A DNA stretch of 45,001 nucleotides, taken from contig JAPKHL010000028.1 in NCBI GenBank assembly GCA_026646875.1, positions 1 to 45,001 of the forward strand, written 5' to 3'. The notes below the pieces were generated by a model, which was not told where the DNA came from, searched no databases, and worked only from the letters and a program-made list of their open reading frames with translations. The translations under genes were made by a program, and so were the position numbers. This DNA comes from Rhodocyclaceae bacterium. Lineage in GTDB: Bacteria; Pseudomonadota; Gammaproteobacteria; Burkholderiales; Rhodocyclaceae. This document shows positions 9,050-19,332 of this stretch, one piece after another; position 1 is the first letter of the stretch, and each line of letters begins with the position of its first letter.

Positions 9050-11800
9050 TCAGCTTCGCCCGCGGGCCGTCAGCCAGCCCAGTAGCGCGTCCGGTGGCTG
9101 TGGCCGGCTGAACAGGAAGCCCTGGCCGAGATGGCAGCCGGCATCGCGCAGGAAGTCCGCCTGCTCGGCGCTTTCCACACCTTCGGCGACGGTCTGCAGG
9201 CGCAGGCTGTGCGCCAGGCCGATGATGCCGCGCACGATGGCGGCGCTGTCCGGGTGGCGCAGCATGTCCTGCACGAAGGAACGGTCGATCTTCAGCTGGT
9301 CGAGGGGGAAGCGGCGCAGGTAGGCCAGCGACGAATAGCCGGTGCCGAAATCGTCGACCGAGATCTCGAGGCCGAGCGCCTTCAGCTCGCGCAGGATGCG
9401 TACGGCTTCCTCGGCGTTGTCCATCACCGCGCTTTCGGTGATTTCCAGCTTGAGCAGGCGGGCCGGCAGGCCGCTGTCGGCCAGGCTGCGCTGCACGTTG
9501 TCGATCAGGCGGGCATCGCGGAACTGGCGCACCGAGAGATTGACCGAGACGCGCAGCTCGATGCCCTGCGCGAGCCAGCGGCGGGTTTCGTGGCAGGCGC
9601 TCTGCAGCACCCATTCGCCGATCGGCACGATCAGGCCGCTTTCCTCGGCGAGCGGGATGAATTCGCCGGGCGGGATCAGCGCGCCGTCCTCGGCGCGCCA
9701 GCGCAGCAGGGCTTCCGCCCCCACGGCGCGGCCGCTCGCCAGTTCGACCAGCGGCTGGTAGTGCAGCAGGAACTCGTCGCGCGACAGCGCCCGCCGCAGC
9801 CGGGCTTCCAGTTCGAGGCGGTGCAGCGCGGCGGCGTTCATGTCGGCGGTGTAGAAGCGGAAGGTGTTGCGTCCGGCTTCCTTGGCGCGATACATGGCGG
9901 CGTCGGCGTTGCGCAGCAGGGTGTCGTAGTCCTCGCCGTCTTCCGGATAGACGCTGATGCCGATGCTGGCCGAAATGTCGATCTCGCGCTCGCCGATCGC
10001 CACCGGCCGGTCAATGGCGCGCAGCACCTCGCCGGCAAGCAGGGGGACTTCCTGCAGGTTCTGCAGCTCGCTCAGCACGATCACGAACTCGTCGCCGCCG
10101 AGGCGCGCCAGCGTATCGCGCGCGCCGACGCGGGCGGCGATGCGCCGGGCCACGGCACGCAGCACGGCGTCGCCGATTTCGTGCCCGAGGCTGTCGTTGA
10201 CCCGCTTGATGTGGTCGAGGTCGATGAACAGCATCGCCACCGAGTGCTCGTGCGCCCGCGCGAAGGCGATGGCCTGGCCGACGCGGTCGCGCAGCAGGTT
10301 GCGGCTGGCCAGTCCGGTCAGCGCGTCCTCGTTGTTCTGGCGCTCGAGCTGTTCCTCGTAGCGCTTGCGTTCGGTGATGTCGTTGATGATGCCGACGAAA
10401 TGCGTCACGCATCCCTCGGTGTCGCGCACCGGCGCAATGCTCAGGGCGTTCCAGAACAGGCTGCCGTCCTTGCGGTAGTTGCGCAGCTCGGCCACCCCGT
10501 CGCGCTGCTCGCGGATCGCCGAACGGATCTCGCCGATACCCATCTGGGCGCGATCCTCGCCCATCAGGAAGCGCGGGTTGCGTCCGAGCGCCTCCTGCAC
10601 ACGGTAGCCGGTGATGTGCTCGAAGGCGGGGTTGACGTAGATCAGCGGGTGATCCGCCCGAGTGGCGTCGGTGATCATGATGCCGTTGGACGAGGCTTCG
10701 ATGGCGCGGCTGTTCAGGCGGTTGGCGGCCTCGCTGGCGCGCAGGGCCGCTTCGGCCTGCTGGCGCCGCTCCTCGCGGGCGAAATTCTCCAGGGCGAAGG
10801 AAACGTCGCCCACCATTTCGTTCGCCAGCGCCGTCAGTTCGTGGTCGAAGAAATCCTTCTCGTCCGAGATCAGCGTGACGCTGCCGACGATGCGCTCCTT
10901 CATGTACAGCGGGAAGGCCGCCGCCGAGCGGAAGCCGGCGGCGGCCAGATCGTCGCGGATGGCCGCCAGCGCGGGATCGGCGGCGAGGTCGTTGCAAAGA
11001 TAGGCCTGGCCGCTGGCGAGCATGATTTCCGCCGGCGTGCGCGGGGACTCGCCGCTGCCGGGCAGGGTCAGCCGTGCCAGCCAGGGCGGCGGCGTGCCGT
11101 GGATGGCGACCGGGCGCAAGGTGTGGCCGGCCTCGTCGAGCATGCCGATCCAGGCCGAGGCCAGACCGCCGCGCTCGACGGCGATGCGGCAGAGGCTGGC
11201 GAGCAGGGCGTCGCGCTCCACCGTGTGCACGATGGCCTGGTTGGTTTCGCTGAGCGCGGCGTAGAGATGGTTGAGGCGCAGGATCCGGCTTTCCGCCCGG
11301 CGCAGCTCGGCGACGCGCGCTTCGAGCTCGGCGCTGCGCTTTTCCAGCTTGGCAACGAGCACCTCGCTGTACTCGCGCAATATCGTTTCCTCGTCGGCCT
11401 GGCGCGGCCGGCCGGGCCGACCGCTGCTCGCGGCCTGTTCGAGCACCGCATGGACGCGCTGCATGAAGGGTTCCGGCTCGGCCGGCTTGAGGATGAAGGC
11501 GTCGGCGCCGAGGTCGAGGGCCAGGCGCTCGTCCTTCGGTTCGGTGTAGGTCGCGGTGTAAACGATGAAGGGAATCGTCTGCAGGACGGCGTCCTCCTTC
11601 CACAGGCGCAGCAGCGTGTAGCCGTCCATCACCGGCATCAGCAGATCGCTGATGACCAGGTCCGGCGGCGTGCGCCGGGCCGTCGTGAGGGCTTCGCCGC
11701 CGTGCCGGGCCTCGTCCACGACGAAGCCGTTCCCCTGCAGCAGGGCCCGCAGGAGATAGAGATTCTCGGCCTTGTCGTCGACGATCAGGATGCGTTTCAC
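9050..11800 (-). CDS. response regulator with REC, GAF, PAS, GGDEF and EAL domains
   Basis: This 916-residue cytosolic protein is a predicted phosphorylation-controlled cyclic-di-GMP enzyme. Domain order: REC at 1-120 with phosphoacceptor D52 ([12 protein letters not shown]); a coiled-coil linker; GAF at about 185-335; PAS at about 355-475 ending in [21 protein letters not shown] with intact GGDEF at 568-572; and EAL with E696 in EALLRW, followed by the catalytic-type segments [13 protein letters not shown] and [10 protein letters not shown]. No RxxD inhibitory site precedes GGDEF (GARD instead). Both synthesis and hydrolysis motifs are intact, so net activity is not predictable. The GTG start at 11800 overlaps the stop of the upstream response regulator by four bases (GTGA) and has GGAGG just upstream. 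A longer in-frame extension to 12082 is a shadow of that gene. Confidence 0.92.
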   Translation of the reverse strand: MKRILIVDDKAENLYLLRALLQGNGFVVDEARHGGEALTTARRTPPDLVISDLLMPVMDGYTLLRLWKEDAVLQTIPFIVYTATYTEPKDERLALDLGADAFILKPAEPEPFMQRVHAVLEQAASSGRPGRPRQADEETILREYSEVLVAKLEKRSAELEARVAELRRAESRILRLNHLYAALSETNQAIVHTVERDALLASLCRIAVERGGLASAWIGMLDEAGHTLRPVAIHGTPPPWLARLTLPGSGESPRTPAEIMLASGQAYLCNDLAADPALAAIRDDLAAAGFRSAAAFPLYMKERIVGSVTLISDEKDFFDHELTALANEMVGDVSFALENFAREERRQQAEAALRASEAANRLNSRAIEASSNGIMITDATRADHPLIYVNPAFEHITGYRVQEALGRNPRFLMGEDRAQMGIGEIRSAIREQRDGVAELRNYRKDGSLFWNALSIAPVRDTEGCVTHFVGIINDITERKRYEEQLERQNNEDALTGLASRNLLRDRVGQAIAFARAHEHSVAMLFIDLDHIKRVNDSLGHEIGDAVLRAVARRIAARVGARDTLARLGGDEFVIVLSELQNLQEVPLLAGEVLRAIDRPVAIGEREIDISASIGISVYPEDGEDYDTLLRNADAAMYRAKEAGRNTFRFYTADMNAAALHRLELEARLRRALSRDEFLLHYQPLVELASGRAVGAEALLRWRAEDGALIPPGEFIPLAEESGLIVPIGEWVLQSACHETRRWLAQGIELRVSVNLSVRQFRDARLIDNVQRSLADSGLPARLLKLEITESAVMDNAEEAVRILRELKALGLEISVDDFGTGYSSLAYLRRFPLDQLKIDRSFVQDMLRHPDSAAIVRGIIGLAHSLRLQTVAEGVESAEQADFLRDAGCHLGQGFLFSRPQPPDALLGWLTARGRS

Positions 11801-12171
11801 GAGGCGCCTCCGAGGAAGCGTTCGACCTCGGCGGTGAAGGTCTGCGGGTCGATCGGCTTTTCGATGTAGCCGTTGCAGCCGGCGGCGAGGCAGCGCTCGC
11901 GGTCGCCCGGCATGGCATAGGAAGTGACCGCGACGATCGGGATCGCCGCCAGCTCCGGTGTCCCGCGCAGGGCCTCGGCGACGGCGTAGCCATCCATGCC
12001 CGGAAGCTGGATGTCGAGCAGGATCAGCGTCGGTGGCGCTGTGCGCGCCATCGCCAGGCCGCTCGGGCCGTCCTCGGCGCACTCGGTCTGCCAGCCCCGG
12101 GCCTGCAGCAGGAAGGTGGCGAGATAGCGGTTCTGCGGGTTGTCCTCGATCAGCAGGATGCGGACGGTCAT
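11797..12171 (-). CDS. single-domain response regulator (DivK/CheY-like)
   Basis: The 124 residues are a lone receiver domain: acidic pocket IEDN near residue 9, phosphoacceptor in [13 protein letters not shown] at about residue 53, the AVTSYAM switch segment, and the conserved Lys in IEKPIDP. It has no output domain and so probably relays phosphate or acts by protein contact. It overlaps the upstream kinase by ATGA and the downstream REC-GGDEF-EAL gene by GTGA, which points to translational coupling in one operon. The simplest reading is that the kinase phosphorylates this protein, the downstream REC domain, or both. Confidence 0.93.
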   Translation of the reverse strand: MTVRILLIEDNPQNRYLATFLLQARGWQTECAEDGPSGLAMARTAPPTLILLDIQLPGMDGYAVAEALRGTPELAAIPIVAVTSYAMPGDRERCLAAGCNGYIEKPIDPQTFTAEVERFLGGAS

Positions 12172-14330
12172 GGGGTTTCTCCTTGCGTCGGCGCCTGGCG
12201 CGGCAGCGTAACGGTGAAGGTGCTGCCTTCCTGCCAGCGGCTTTCGGCCTCGATGCGGCCGCCCATCAGGTCGGCAAGGCGCCGGCAGATGGCCAGTCCG
12301 AGGCCGGTGCCCTCGTGCTTGCGCGAGAGGGCCGAGTCGATCTGCCGGAAGGGGGTGAACAACAGGGCCATTTCCTCCGGCTGGATGCCGATGCCGGTAT
12401 CCGCGATGCGCAGGCGGATGGCTGGCGTCGACGGTTCCGGAGAGGCGTCCGTCTGCCCGGGCGGCAGCTCGAGCGTCAGGCGGACCTCGCCCGCTTCGGT
12501 GAACTTGATCGCGTTGCCGATCAGGTTGAGCAGGATCTGTTCGACGCGGCGGGCGTCGCCGATCATGTCGACCGGCGTGGCGGGCAGGGCGGCCACGAGG
12601 TCCAGCCCCTTTTTCTCCGCCAGCGGCCGCACGATGTCGAGCACCTTGCGGGCGGAGGCGGCGGCGTCGAAGGGTTCGCGGGCGACCTTCAACTCGCCGG
12701 CCTCGATCTTCGAGATGTCGAGCACGTCGTTGATCAGTGCCAGCAGGTGGCGGGCGCTGTCGCGGACCATGCCGAGCTGCTTCTGCTGCTCGTCGTTGAG
12801 CGGTCCGGCGAGTCCCTGCAGGACGATGCCGGTGAAGCCGATGATCGAGTTCAGCGGGGTGCGCAGCTCGTGGCTCATCGTGGCGAGGAAGGCCGATTTC
12901 AGCCGGTCCGCCGATTCCGCGCGCAGCGTGGCCTCGCGCAGGGCCGCCTCGGCCTCCTTGAGCGGCGTGATGTCGACGATCACCCCGACCAGGCCGACCG
13001 GCACGCCGTTGGCGTCGTGGAAGCCGCTCACCGAATAGAGGGTGTGGTGGTCGCGGCCGTCGGCGAAGGGGATCACCGCTTCCCGGCTGAGCGTCGCACC
13101 GGCGGCCAGCACGCCGGCGTCCTCGTTCTGGAAGGCCTCGCGGTCGGCCGGCGGCAGGTAGTCGAGATCGAGCACCGTCTTGCCGGTGAAATCCCGGCGG
13201 GAAATTCCGAAGGCCCGCTCATAGGCCACGTTGCAGCCGCGGAAACGCAGATCCGGTCCCTTGTAGAAAATGGCGTTCGGGATGTGATCGATGATTTCCT
13301 GCAGGAAGGCGCTGAGATTCTCGATCTCGCGCGTGCGGCGCGCGACGCGCAGTTCGAGCTCGGCGGCGTGTTCCTGTTCGAGGGCGTACAGCCGCTGGAT
13401 TTCACCGGTTTTCGCCGCGACCTTCCGGCGCAGCACGGTTCCCCAGGCCAGGGCGCCCGCCAGCAGACCGAACAACCCGATCGCGGCGGCCGGCAGCCAG
13501 GTCGGCAGGGCCGGGCGGATCTCCTCCACCGACCAGCGACGCAGCGAGGTGAAATAAACCGAATCGCTGGCCTTCTTGAAGGCGACGAGGTGGCGGTCGA
13601 TTGCCGCCAGCCGTTCGGGATCGCCCGTGCGCGGCGCGGCGAAGAACAGCTGTGCGGGGCTGAAGATGATGGCCGTGTCCTCGAGTCCGTATTTCTGCGC
13701 ATTGCGCACGCCGAAGAAGCGGTTGGTGACGACCGCCGCGGCGCGCCCGTCAACGACCGCAGCAAAGGCGGCGGCGTAATCCTCCTCGGGCAGCGGGGTG
13801 ACGTTGAGGCTGAAGCCGGCGACCATCTGCAGCAACGCGTCCTGCTGGACGGAGCCCGCGAGCACCGCCACGCGCTTGCCGTCCAGGTCGAGCAGCGAGC
13901 GGATGCCGCTGTCGCGGCGGGCATAAACCTGGTTCCAGCTCGACAGCGCCGGTTCCTGGTGGAAGGCGTAGCGCTGCTCGCGCTCGGCGGTGCGGGCCAC
14001 GTCCGGCATCAGGTCGATCTCGCCGGCTTCCAGCCGCGCCAGCCCCTCGCTCCAGGTGCCGGGGACGTATTCGATCACCCAGCCTTCCGCGCGCGCGATC
14101 GCCTCGATCAGGTCGACGAAAATCCCTTCGGCGCGCAGACGGCCGTTGCCGTCGCGCAGGTAATCGACCTTCGGTGCGTTCTGGTAGACGCCGACGCGGA
14201 TCCGCTCGGAGGCCGTGCCGGCGGGGCTCCAGCACAGCCCCAGGAGGAATGCCAGCAGCACGCCCAGGCAGGTCGCCAGGGCGCTGGCCCGCTGGGGGGC
14301 GCGCGGTCCGCGTTGGTCATCCGGCGACAT
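12168..14330 (-). CDS. hybrid-sensing histidine kinase with periplasmic solute-binding domain and PAS
   Basis: This 720-residue membrane kinase has an N-terminal signal/TM ([17 protein letters not shown]), a periplasmic SBP_bac_3-type solute-binding domain (about 45-265, e.g. [12 protein letters not shown] and [17 protein letters not shown]), a second TM at about 275-295 ([19 protein letters not shown]), a coiled coil, and a PAS domain (about 325-455). The kinase core follows: H487 in [16 protein letters not shown]-box [18 protein letters not shown]1 DTGIGI, F-box LFTPFRQID and G2 GTGLGLAI. The periplasmic domain suggests detection of a small ligand such as an amino acid; the ligand is unknown. 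ATG 14330 is chosen because AAAGGGAG lies ideally upstream; an in-frame ATG at 14366 lacks this. It overlaps the next gene by four bases. Confidence 0.93.
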   Translation of the reverse strand: MSPDDQRGPRAPQRASALATCLGVLLAFLLGLCWSPAGTASERIRVGVYQNAPKVDYLRDGNGRLRAEGIFVDLIEAIARAEGWVIEYVPGTWSEGLARLEAGEIDLMPDVARTAEREQRYAFHQEPALSSWNQVYARRDSGIRSLLDLDGKRVAVLAGSVQQDALLQMVAGFSLNVTPLPEEDYAAAFAAVVDGRAAAVVTNRFFGVRNAQKYGLEDTAIIFSPAQLFFAAPRTGDPERLAAIDRHLVAFKKASDSVYFTSLRRWSVEEIRPALPTWLPAAAIGLFGLLAGALAWGTVLRRKVAAKTGEIQRLYALEQEHAAELELRVARRTREIENLSAFLQEIIDHIPNAIFYKGPDLRFRGCNVAYERAFGISRRDFTGKTVLDLDYLPPADREAFQNEDAGVLAAGATLSREAVIPFADGRDHHTLYSVSGFHDANGVPVGLVGVIVDITPLKEAEAALREATLRAESADRLKSAFLATMSHELRTPLNSIIGFTGIVLQGLAGPLNDEQQKQLGMVRDSARHLLALINDVLDISKIEAGELKVAREPFDAAASARKVLDIVRPLAEKKGLDLVAALPATPVDMIGDARRVEQILLNLIGNAIKFTEAGEVRLTLELPPGQTDASPEPSTPAIRLRIADTGIGIQPEEMALLFTPFRQIDSALSRKHEGTGLGLAICRRLADLMGGRIEAESRWQEGSTFTVTLPRQAPTQGETP

Positions 14331-14385
14331 CGTCTCCCTTTCGATCGGTCCGGTGCATCCCGCCATGATTCTGGCGTATCCGGAC

Positions 14386-14422
14386 GGAAAAAGCCAAGGT
14401 CCGGCCGGAGGCGGGCCGGACC
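14386..14422 (-). terminator. intrinsic terminator after the diguanylate cyclase gene
   Basis: On the minus strand a 9-bp perfect stem GGTCCGGCC/GGCCGGACC (14398-14406 with 14414-14422) is followed by TTGGC and a T5 run (14388-14392). It starts 10 bases after the stop at 14432 and separates that gene from the kinase operon. Confidence 0.85.
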
Positions 14423-14431
14423 ACTTCCGCG

Positions 14432-16639
14432 TCAGCCCGGCGACGGGTCGCTGGCCAGGCGGACCGTGTTGCGGCCGGCGTCCTTGGCGGCGTACAGGGC
14501 ACGGTCGGCTGCCGCACCGAGCTGGGCGGCGTCGCGTCCGTCGTATGGGTAGAAGGCGATGCCGATGCTGACGCCGATGCCGACCACGCCTTCGTCGAGA
14601 ACGAAGGGCTGGCCGACGGCGGCGATGATCTTTTCGGCGACCTGGCGGGCGTCGGCGGCCGTGAGGCCGGGCATCAGCAGGGCGAACTCGTCGCCGCCCA
14701 GCCGTGCCGGCAGGTCGTCCTTGCGCACCAGCGCGAGCACGCGCTGCGCCACCTGGCGCAGGACCGCGTCGCCGGCGGCGTGGCCGAGGGTATCGTTGAC
14801 CGGCTTGAAACGGTCGAGGTCGAGGTAGCAGACGGCGAAACTCTCGCCGTGACGCACCGCCCGGTGAAGCTGCTGCGCGAGGCGGTCGTCAAAGCGCGTG
14901 CGGTTGGCAAGACCGGTCAGCGGGTCGAAGTTGGCGCGCTGCCACAGTTCCGCCTGCTGCGCCTGCTGCTCGGTGATGTCGCGACTGACCGCCACGTAGC
15001 GGACGATGCGGCCGCGCAGGTCGCGCACTGCGGTGATGGTGTGCCAGACGCAGTACTCGCTGCCGTTGCGGTGCCGGTTCCAGACTTCTCCCGACCAGCT
15101 GGCACGTTCGCGCAGCGTGCTCCAGACCTCCCGCCAGAAGGCCTCGTCATGGCGGGCCGAGCCGAGGAAGGCGGGGGTGCGGCCGACCGTTTCCTGTTCG
15201 CTGTAGCCGGAGAGGCGGCAGAAGGCCTCGTTGACCATGCGGATCGTCGTGTGCGCGTCGGTGATCAGCACCGCGTCGCTCATGCGCGCGAGGACGGTGC
15301 GTGCCATCTCGGCTTCGGCGATGCGCTCGTGCTCCTCGCTGCGGTCGACGATGGTGGCGATGGCCGCGCCGATGTGCGCCTCCTCGTCGAACAGCGGGTG
15401 TGCCTGCAGCGACAGCCAGCGGGTTTCCTCGGCGTTCTGGTCGAGCAGCCAGGCGTTCTCCAGGCTGAGCCCGGAATGCAGGCAGAGGTGGGTGAGCGGG
15501 TCGGCGACGGCGAACGGCGAACCGTCCTCGGTGACCAGCGACAGGTTGGAGGCGGCGATCGCTTCGCCGAAGGGGCGCCCCAGGGGTTCGTTGAGCCAGC
15601 GGCAGGCAGCACCGTTGGCGAAGCCGATGCTGCCGTCGGGATCGATCAACAGGACCCCCTCGGCCATGTTCTCGAGCACCTTGCGCGAGCGCGCCGCCTC
15701 GGTCTGCCGGGCCCGTTCGGCGGCGTGCTGGGCATTCACGGCGCGCCGCACCAGCAGGGTGGCGGGCAGCAGCAGCAGGGTGAGGAGGACGGCGGGGACC
15801 AGCGCGGTGCGGTCGTGTCCGGCGATTTCCGCATCGAGCCGCGCCTGGTCGATGCCGGCCACCACGTACATGCCCCAGTCGGGCACCCGCCGCACCGCTG
15901 ACAGCCGGGTCAGCCCGTCGATCGGGCTGGTCAGCGGCATGGCGTGCGGCCGGCTGATGAATTCGTCGGGCAGGTCGATCTGCCGGCCGGTCGATTGCTC
16001 GGGGTCGCGCGAGCGGGCGATCACCCGGCGACCGGGCGAGAGCAGGGTGACGAGCAGGTTCTCGGGATCGACCGGCTCGACGAGGCCGCCCAGACGCGAG
16101 GTTTCCAGGCCGACGAAGATGACGCCGGCGAAGCGGTCGCCATCGCGCACCGGGCGCGCGAAGAGGATGATCCACTGGCCGGAGGCCTTGCCGCGCACCG
16201 GTTCGTTGACGAACAGGCGGTCGCGCGGATTGCTGCGGAAGGCGAGGTAATAGTCGCGGTCGTTGACGTCGAGCAGCGGCGCTTCCTCGCCGTTCAGGAA
16301 GTTGGCGCGCATGATGCCGTCCGGGCCGATCAGGGACGCGCGGTTGAGCTGGCCGTAGGTATCGCGGTGCGAAATGATGCGTGCGGCCCGGACGAACTCG
16401 GCCTCGCCCTGGTCCTCGAGGATGTCCTGCAGGCGGCGCAGCGTCTCGTCGGCCACCGAGAGCGAGAGGCGGGCGTGCGCGGCATACGCCTCGGCCATCA
16501 GCTCGACCTTCTGTCCGGCCTCGGCGTAGGTCCGCTGGCGGATGTCGCGGCCGTGCAGCAGGGCCAGCGTCCAGGCCGCCAGCAGCACCGCCGCCGAGAC
16601 GGCGGCAGTCAGTCGCCAGAGCATCCGGCCCGGCAGCAT
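14432..16639 (-). CDS. membrane diguanylate cyclase with Cache sensor, two PAS domains and GGDEF
   Basis: This 735-residue protein has TM1 at about 10-30 (LTAAVSAAVLLAAWTLALL), a periplasmic double-Cache type sensor (about 35-275, with RASLIGPDGIMRANF and DRDYYLAF), TM2 near ALVPAVLLTLLLLPATLLV, two PAS domains (the second ending RIVRYVAVSRDITEQQAQQ), and a C-terminal GGDEF domain with intact GGDEF at 648-652. An RxxD inhibitory site (RKDD) lies five residues before it. There is no EAL domain, so it should make cyclic-di-GMP. It starts 9 bases after pyk; the ribosome binding site is weak and ATG 16624 is an alternative. The frame runs further upstream only as a shadow of pyk. A terminator follows the stop. 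Confidence 0.92.
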   Translation of the reverse strand: MLPGRMLWRLTAAVSAAVLLAAWTLALLHGRDIRQRTYAEAGQKVELMAEAYAAHARLSLSVADETLRRLQDILEDQGEAEFVRAARIISHRDTYGQLNRASLIGPDGIMRANFLNGEEAPLLDVNDRDYYLAFRSNPRDRLFVNEPVRGKASGQWIILFARPVRDGDRFAGVIFVGLETSRLGGLVEPVDPENLLVTLLSPGRRVIARSRDPEQSTGRQIDLPDEFISRPHAMPLTSPIDGLTRLSAVRRVPDWGMYVVAGIDQARLDAEIAGHDRTALVPAVLLTLLLLPATLLVRRAVNAQHAAERARQTEAARSRKVLENMAEGVLLIDPDGSIGFANGAACRWLNEPLGRPFGEAIAASNLSLVTEDGSPFAVADPLTHLCLHSGLSLENAWLLDQNAEETRWLSLQAHPLFDEEAHIGAAIATIVDRSEEHERIAEAEMARTVLARMSDAVLITDAHTTIRMVNEAFCRLSGYSEQETVGRTPAFLGSARHDEAFWREVWSTLRERASWSGEVWNRHRNGSEYCVWHTITAVRDLRGRIVRYVAVSRDITEQQAQQAELWQRANFDPLTGLANRTRFDDRLAQQLHRAVRHGESFAVCYLDLDRFKPVNDTLGHAAGDAVLRQVAQRVLALVRKDDLPARLGGDEFALLMPGLTAADARQVAEKIIAAVGQPFVLDEGVVGIGVSIGIAFYPYDGRDAAQLGAAADRALYAAKDAGRNTVRLASDPSPG

Positions 16640-16647
16640 GGCCGGGC

Positions 16648-18087
16648 TCAGGCCGCCGGCGGCGGTTGTTCGCCGACGCGCACGATCTTCAGGGTGTTGG
16701 TGCCGCCCGGCGTGCCGATCGGCTCGCCGATGGTCAACACGATGAGGTCGCCCGGGCTGACCACGCCGGCCTCGATGAGGCGCTGCTCGGCGTCGTGCAG
16801 CAGGGTGTCGCGATCGGTGTGCATCTGCTTCATCAGCAGCGGGTAGACCTCGCGGTAGAGGCACATCTTGGTCTGCGCGGCGGGCAGCGGCGTCAGCGCA
16901 TAGACCGGGACGCCGCAGTTCAGGCGGCTCATCCACAGCGCCGTCGAGCCCGATTCGGTGAGCGCGGCGATGGCCTTGACCTTGAGGTGATGCGCCGTCC
17001 AGATGGCGGCCATGGCGATCGACTGGTCGATGCGCGTGAAGATGCGGTCGAGGAATTCGCGGTCGAGGGTGACTTCGGCCGATTTCTCCGCCTCGAGGCA
17101 GATGCGCGCCATCGACTCGACGGTTTCCACGGGGTAGCGGCCGGAGGCGGTTTCGGCCGAGAGCATCACCGCGTCGGTGCCGTCGAGGACGGCGTTGGCG
17201 ACATCGGACACTTCCGCGCGGGTCGGCACCGGCGAGACGATCATCGATTCCATCATCTGCGTCGCGGTGATCGCCAGCTTGTTGTTCTCGCGCGCCATGC
17301 GGATCATGCGTTTCTGCAGCGCCGGCACGGCGGCGTCGCCGACTTCGACGGCGAGGTCGCCGCGCGCGACCATCACGCCGTCGGAGGCCGCGAGGATTTC
17401 CTCGAGCGCCTCGACGGCCTCCACCCGCTCGATCTTGGCGATGGTCTGTGCGTGACCGCCGGCGGCGCGCATCAGCTGGCGCGCCATGTACATGTCGGCG
17501 GCGCTCTTGGGGAAGGAGACGGCAAGGAAATCGGCGCCGATGGTCGCGGCGGTGCGGATGTCGTCCATGTCCTTGGCGGTCAGCGCCGGCGCCGAGAGGC
17601 CGCCGCCCTGGCGGTTGATGCCCTTGTTGTTCGACAGCTCGCCGCCGTGCCGCACGGTGGTGTGGATCTCGCTGCCGAGCACGCGCGTCACGTCGAGGAC
17701 GATGCGGCCGTCGTCGAGCAGCAGCACGTCGCCGCTCTTCACGTCCTTCGGCAGATCCTTGTAGTCCAGGCCGACACGCTCGCCGTCACCGAGCTCGCAG
17801 GCCGCGTCGAGGACGAAGCGGGCGCCCTTGTCCAGCGCGATGCGACCGTCGGCGAACTTGCCGACCCGGATCTTCGGGCCCTGCAGGTCGGCCAGGATGC
17901 CGACCGGCCGGCCGACCCGCGCTGCCGCCTCGCGCACGGCGGTGGCCCTGGCCACATGGTCCTCCGGTTTGCCGTGCGAGAAATTCAGGCGCACGACGTC
18001 GACCCCGGCGCGGATCATCCGTTCGAGTACCTGCGGGTCGCTCGACGCGGGGCCGAGGGTGGCGACGATCTTGGTATGGCGTGACAT
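16648..18087 (-). CDS. pyk: pyruvate kinase
   Basis: Pyruvate kinase converts phosphoenolpyruvate and ADP to pyruvate and ATP. The 479 residues show the family features: TKIVATLGPAS at the N-terminus, VRLNFSHG, DLQGPKIRVG, the signature around IAKIERVEAVEALEEI with the catalytic Lys, DGVMVARGDLAVEVG, MMESMI and LSAETASGRYPVE. Two in-frame ATGs compete: 18096 and 18087. The AAGGA at 18097-18101 directly abuts the first but is nine bases from the second, so 18087 (MSRHTKIV) is chosen. It lies between a degenerate REC-GGDEF gene and a diguanylate cyclase gene on the same strand. Confidence 0.96.
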   Translation of the reverse strand: MSRHTKIVATLGPASSDPQVLERMIRAGVDVVRLNFSHGKPEDHVARATAVREAAARVGRPVGILADLQGPKIRVGKFADGRIALDKGARFVLDAACELGDGERVGLDYKDLPKDVKSGDVLLLDDGRIVLDVTRVLGSEIHTTVRHGGELSNNKGINRQGGGLSAPALTAKDMDDIRTAATIGADFLAVSFPKSAADMYMARQLMRAAGGHAQTIAKIERVEAVEALEEILAASDGVMVARGDLAVEVGDAAVPALQKRMIRMARENNKLAITATQMMESMIVSPVPTRAEVSDVANAVLDGTDAVMLSAETASGRYPVETVESMARICLEAEKSAEVTLDREFLDRIFTRIDQSIAMAAIWTAHHLKVKAIAALTESGSTALWMSRLNCGVPVYALTPLPAAQTKMCLYREVYPLLMKQMHTDRDTLLHDAEQRLIEAGVVSPGDLIVLTIGEPIGTPGGTNTLKIVRVGEQPPPAA

Positions 18088-18143
18088 GAAAGACATTCCT
18101 TGACGTTATAGGGGAGCTTGGCGGAGGGGGCGCTCGTCTTTGC

Positions 18144-19259
18144 TCAGTCCGGGGAACCGCCGGCCGAACGCTGGCGGAGGCGCTGCTCGATCCGGCCGAG
18201 CGGCAGGCCGAGCGAGAGCTCGTGTTCGAGGGTCTTGAAGAGGGGCATCAGCTGCATGCCCAGGGCGTCGAGCGAGGGCGTGCCGGCTTGCCACAGGCGC
18301 GCCAGCGCTTCGAAATACTGGGCGTCGACGCAATGACCGCAGCTGGGCGCGTCGGCGCGCACCCGGTTGCCGCCGTCGGCCTGCGCTTCCTGCAGGCGCT
18401 GCCGCGCGAGGGCGAGCAGGGCGTCGGCGCTGCCGGCCGCGTCGCCCGGGCGGTTGGCGATCCCGGCGCTGATCACCGGGGTGAAGGGGACGCCGCCGAC
18501 GGCGATCTGGCTGTTGCCGAAACCACGGCAGACACGCTGGGCGAAGGCGATGCTGCTGGCCAGGCTGGTGCCCGGCGAGACGATGGTGCAGCTGGCCGCG
18601 CCGCTTGCGGCGATGGTGTCGCCGGGACCGATCTTTTCCGCCAGTACGCGCATCAATCGCGCGGTGATCGCACGCATGGTGCCGGCGCCGAATTCCTCGC
18701 ACAGGCGGGCGTGCTCATCGAGGCCGAATTCGATCACGCTGACCGTGCCGGCCAGCGGATCGAGATCGTGCAGGGCCGTGGCCAGCGCGCCGGCCAGATC
18801 CTGTGGCGAGGTGGCCGGCGGCTGCGCGGGGACGCTGGCGGCCGGCGGCGACGGCTCGGCGATGCCCTGTCCGAGCTCCCAGTCGACCAGCCGGCGGATG
18901 CGCGCCAGGATGTCCTGCCGGCTCATGCCGCGGGTGATGAAGTCGGTGACGCCCCGTTCGCGCGCGCAGGCCTGTTCCTGCGCGCTTTCCTGCCCCGAGA
19001 CGACGAGCAGGAAAGGGATGTCGCACAGGCGGCGCAGCTTGTTGACGCGCAGCCGGGCGAGCAGCTCATGGCCGCTCAGGCGCGGCAGGTGCACGCCGGC
19101 GACCACGGCGATGATCGACGAGTTGAGCACCAGCGTCTGCCAGGCGGCCTCGCCGTCGCTTTCCTCGACGACGGCGAAATCGTCCCGCAGATGCTTGGCG
19201 AGCGTTGAGCGGACGACCTTCGAATGATCGACGACCAGTACCCGGCGGCGTGTGTCCAT
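18144..19259 (-). CDS. degenerate REC plus degenerate GGDEF domain protein
   Basis: This 371-residue protein has a receiver-like fold at 1-125 (RRRVLVVDHSKVVRSTL ... IPFLLVVSGQESA). The residues for phosphorylation are lost: the phosphoacceptor position is G55 (VVAGVHLP), the acidic pair is D11-H12, and the conserved Lys is replaced (ITRGMS). A Pro/Ala-rich linker leads to a GGDEF-like fold (about 165-305: SVIEFGLDEHARL, FAQRVCRGF, VISAGIANRPGDA) in which the GGDEF signature is SGAAS (219-223). Catalysis is therefore unlikely. It may be a c-di-GMP- or protein-binding regulator, which is inference. The ATG at 19259 has a GGAGG upstream. It sits between pgk (73-base gap) and pyk (56-base gap) on the same strand. 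Confidence 0.82.
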   Translation of the reverse strand: MDTRRRVLVVDHSKVVRSTLAKHLRDDFAVVEESDGEAAWQTLVLNSSIIAVVAGVHLPRLSGHELLARLRVNKLRRLCDIPFLLVVSGQESAQEQACARERGVTDFITRGMSRQDILARIRRLVDWELGQGIAEPSPPAASVPAQPPATSPQDLAGALATALHDLDPLAGTVSVIEFGLDEHARLCEEFGAGTMRAITARLMRVLAEKIGPGDTIAASGAASCTIVSPGTSLASSIAFAQRVCRGFGNSQIAVGGVPFTPVISAGIANRPGDAAGSADALLALARQRLQEAQADGGNRVRADAPSCGHCVDAQYFEALARLWQAGTPSLDALGMQLMPLFKTLEHELSLGLPLGRIEQRLRQRSAGGSPD

Positions 19260-19332
19260 GAATTGTCTCCTCCCCCCCGGTGCATGCCGAAGGTGTGTTA
19301 TTGCTTTGTTTTTTCCCGCACGCGGGATTGTC

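Noticed and set aside
9131-11869. 912-residue open frame on the plus strand opposite the REC-GGDEF-EAL gene
   Set aside because: An antisense shadow with no motif and no ribosome binding site.
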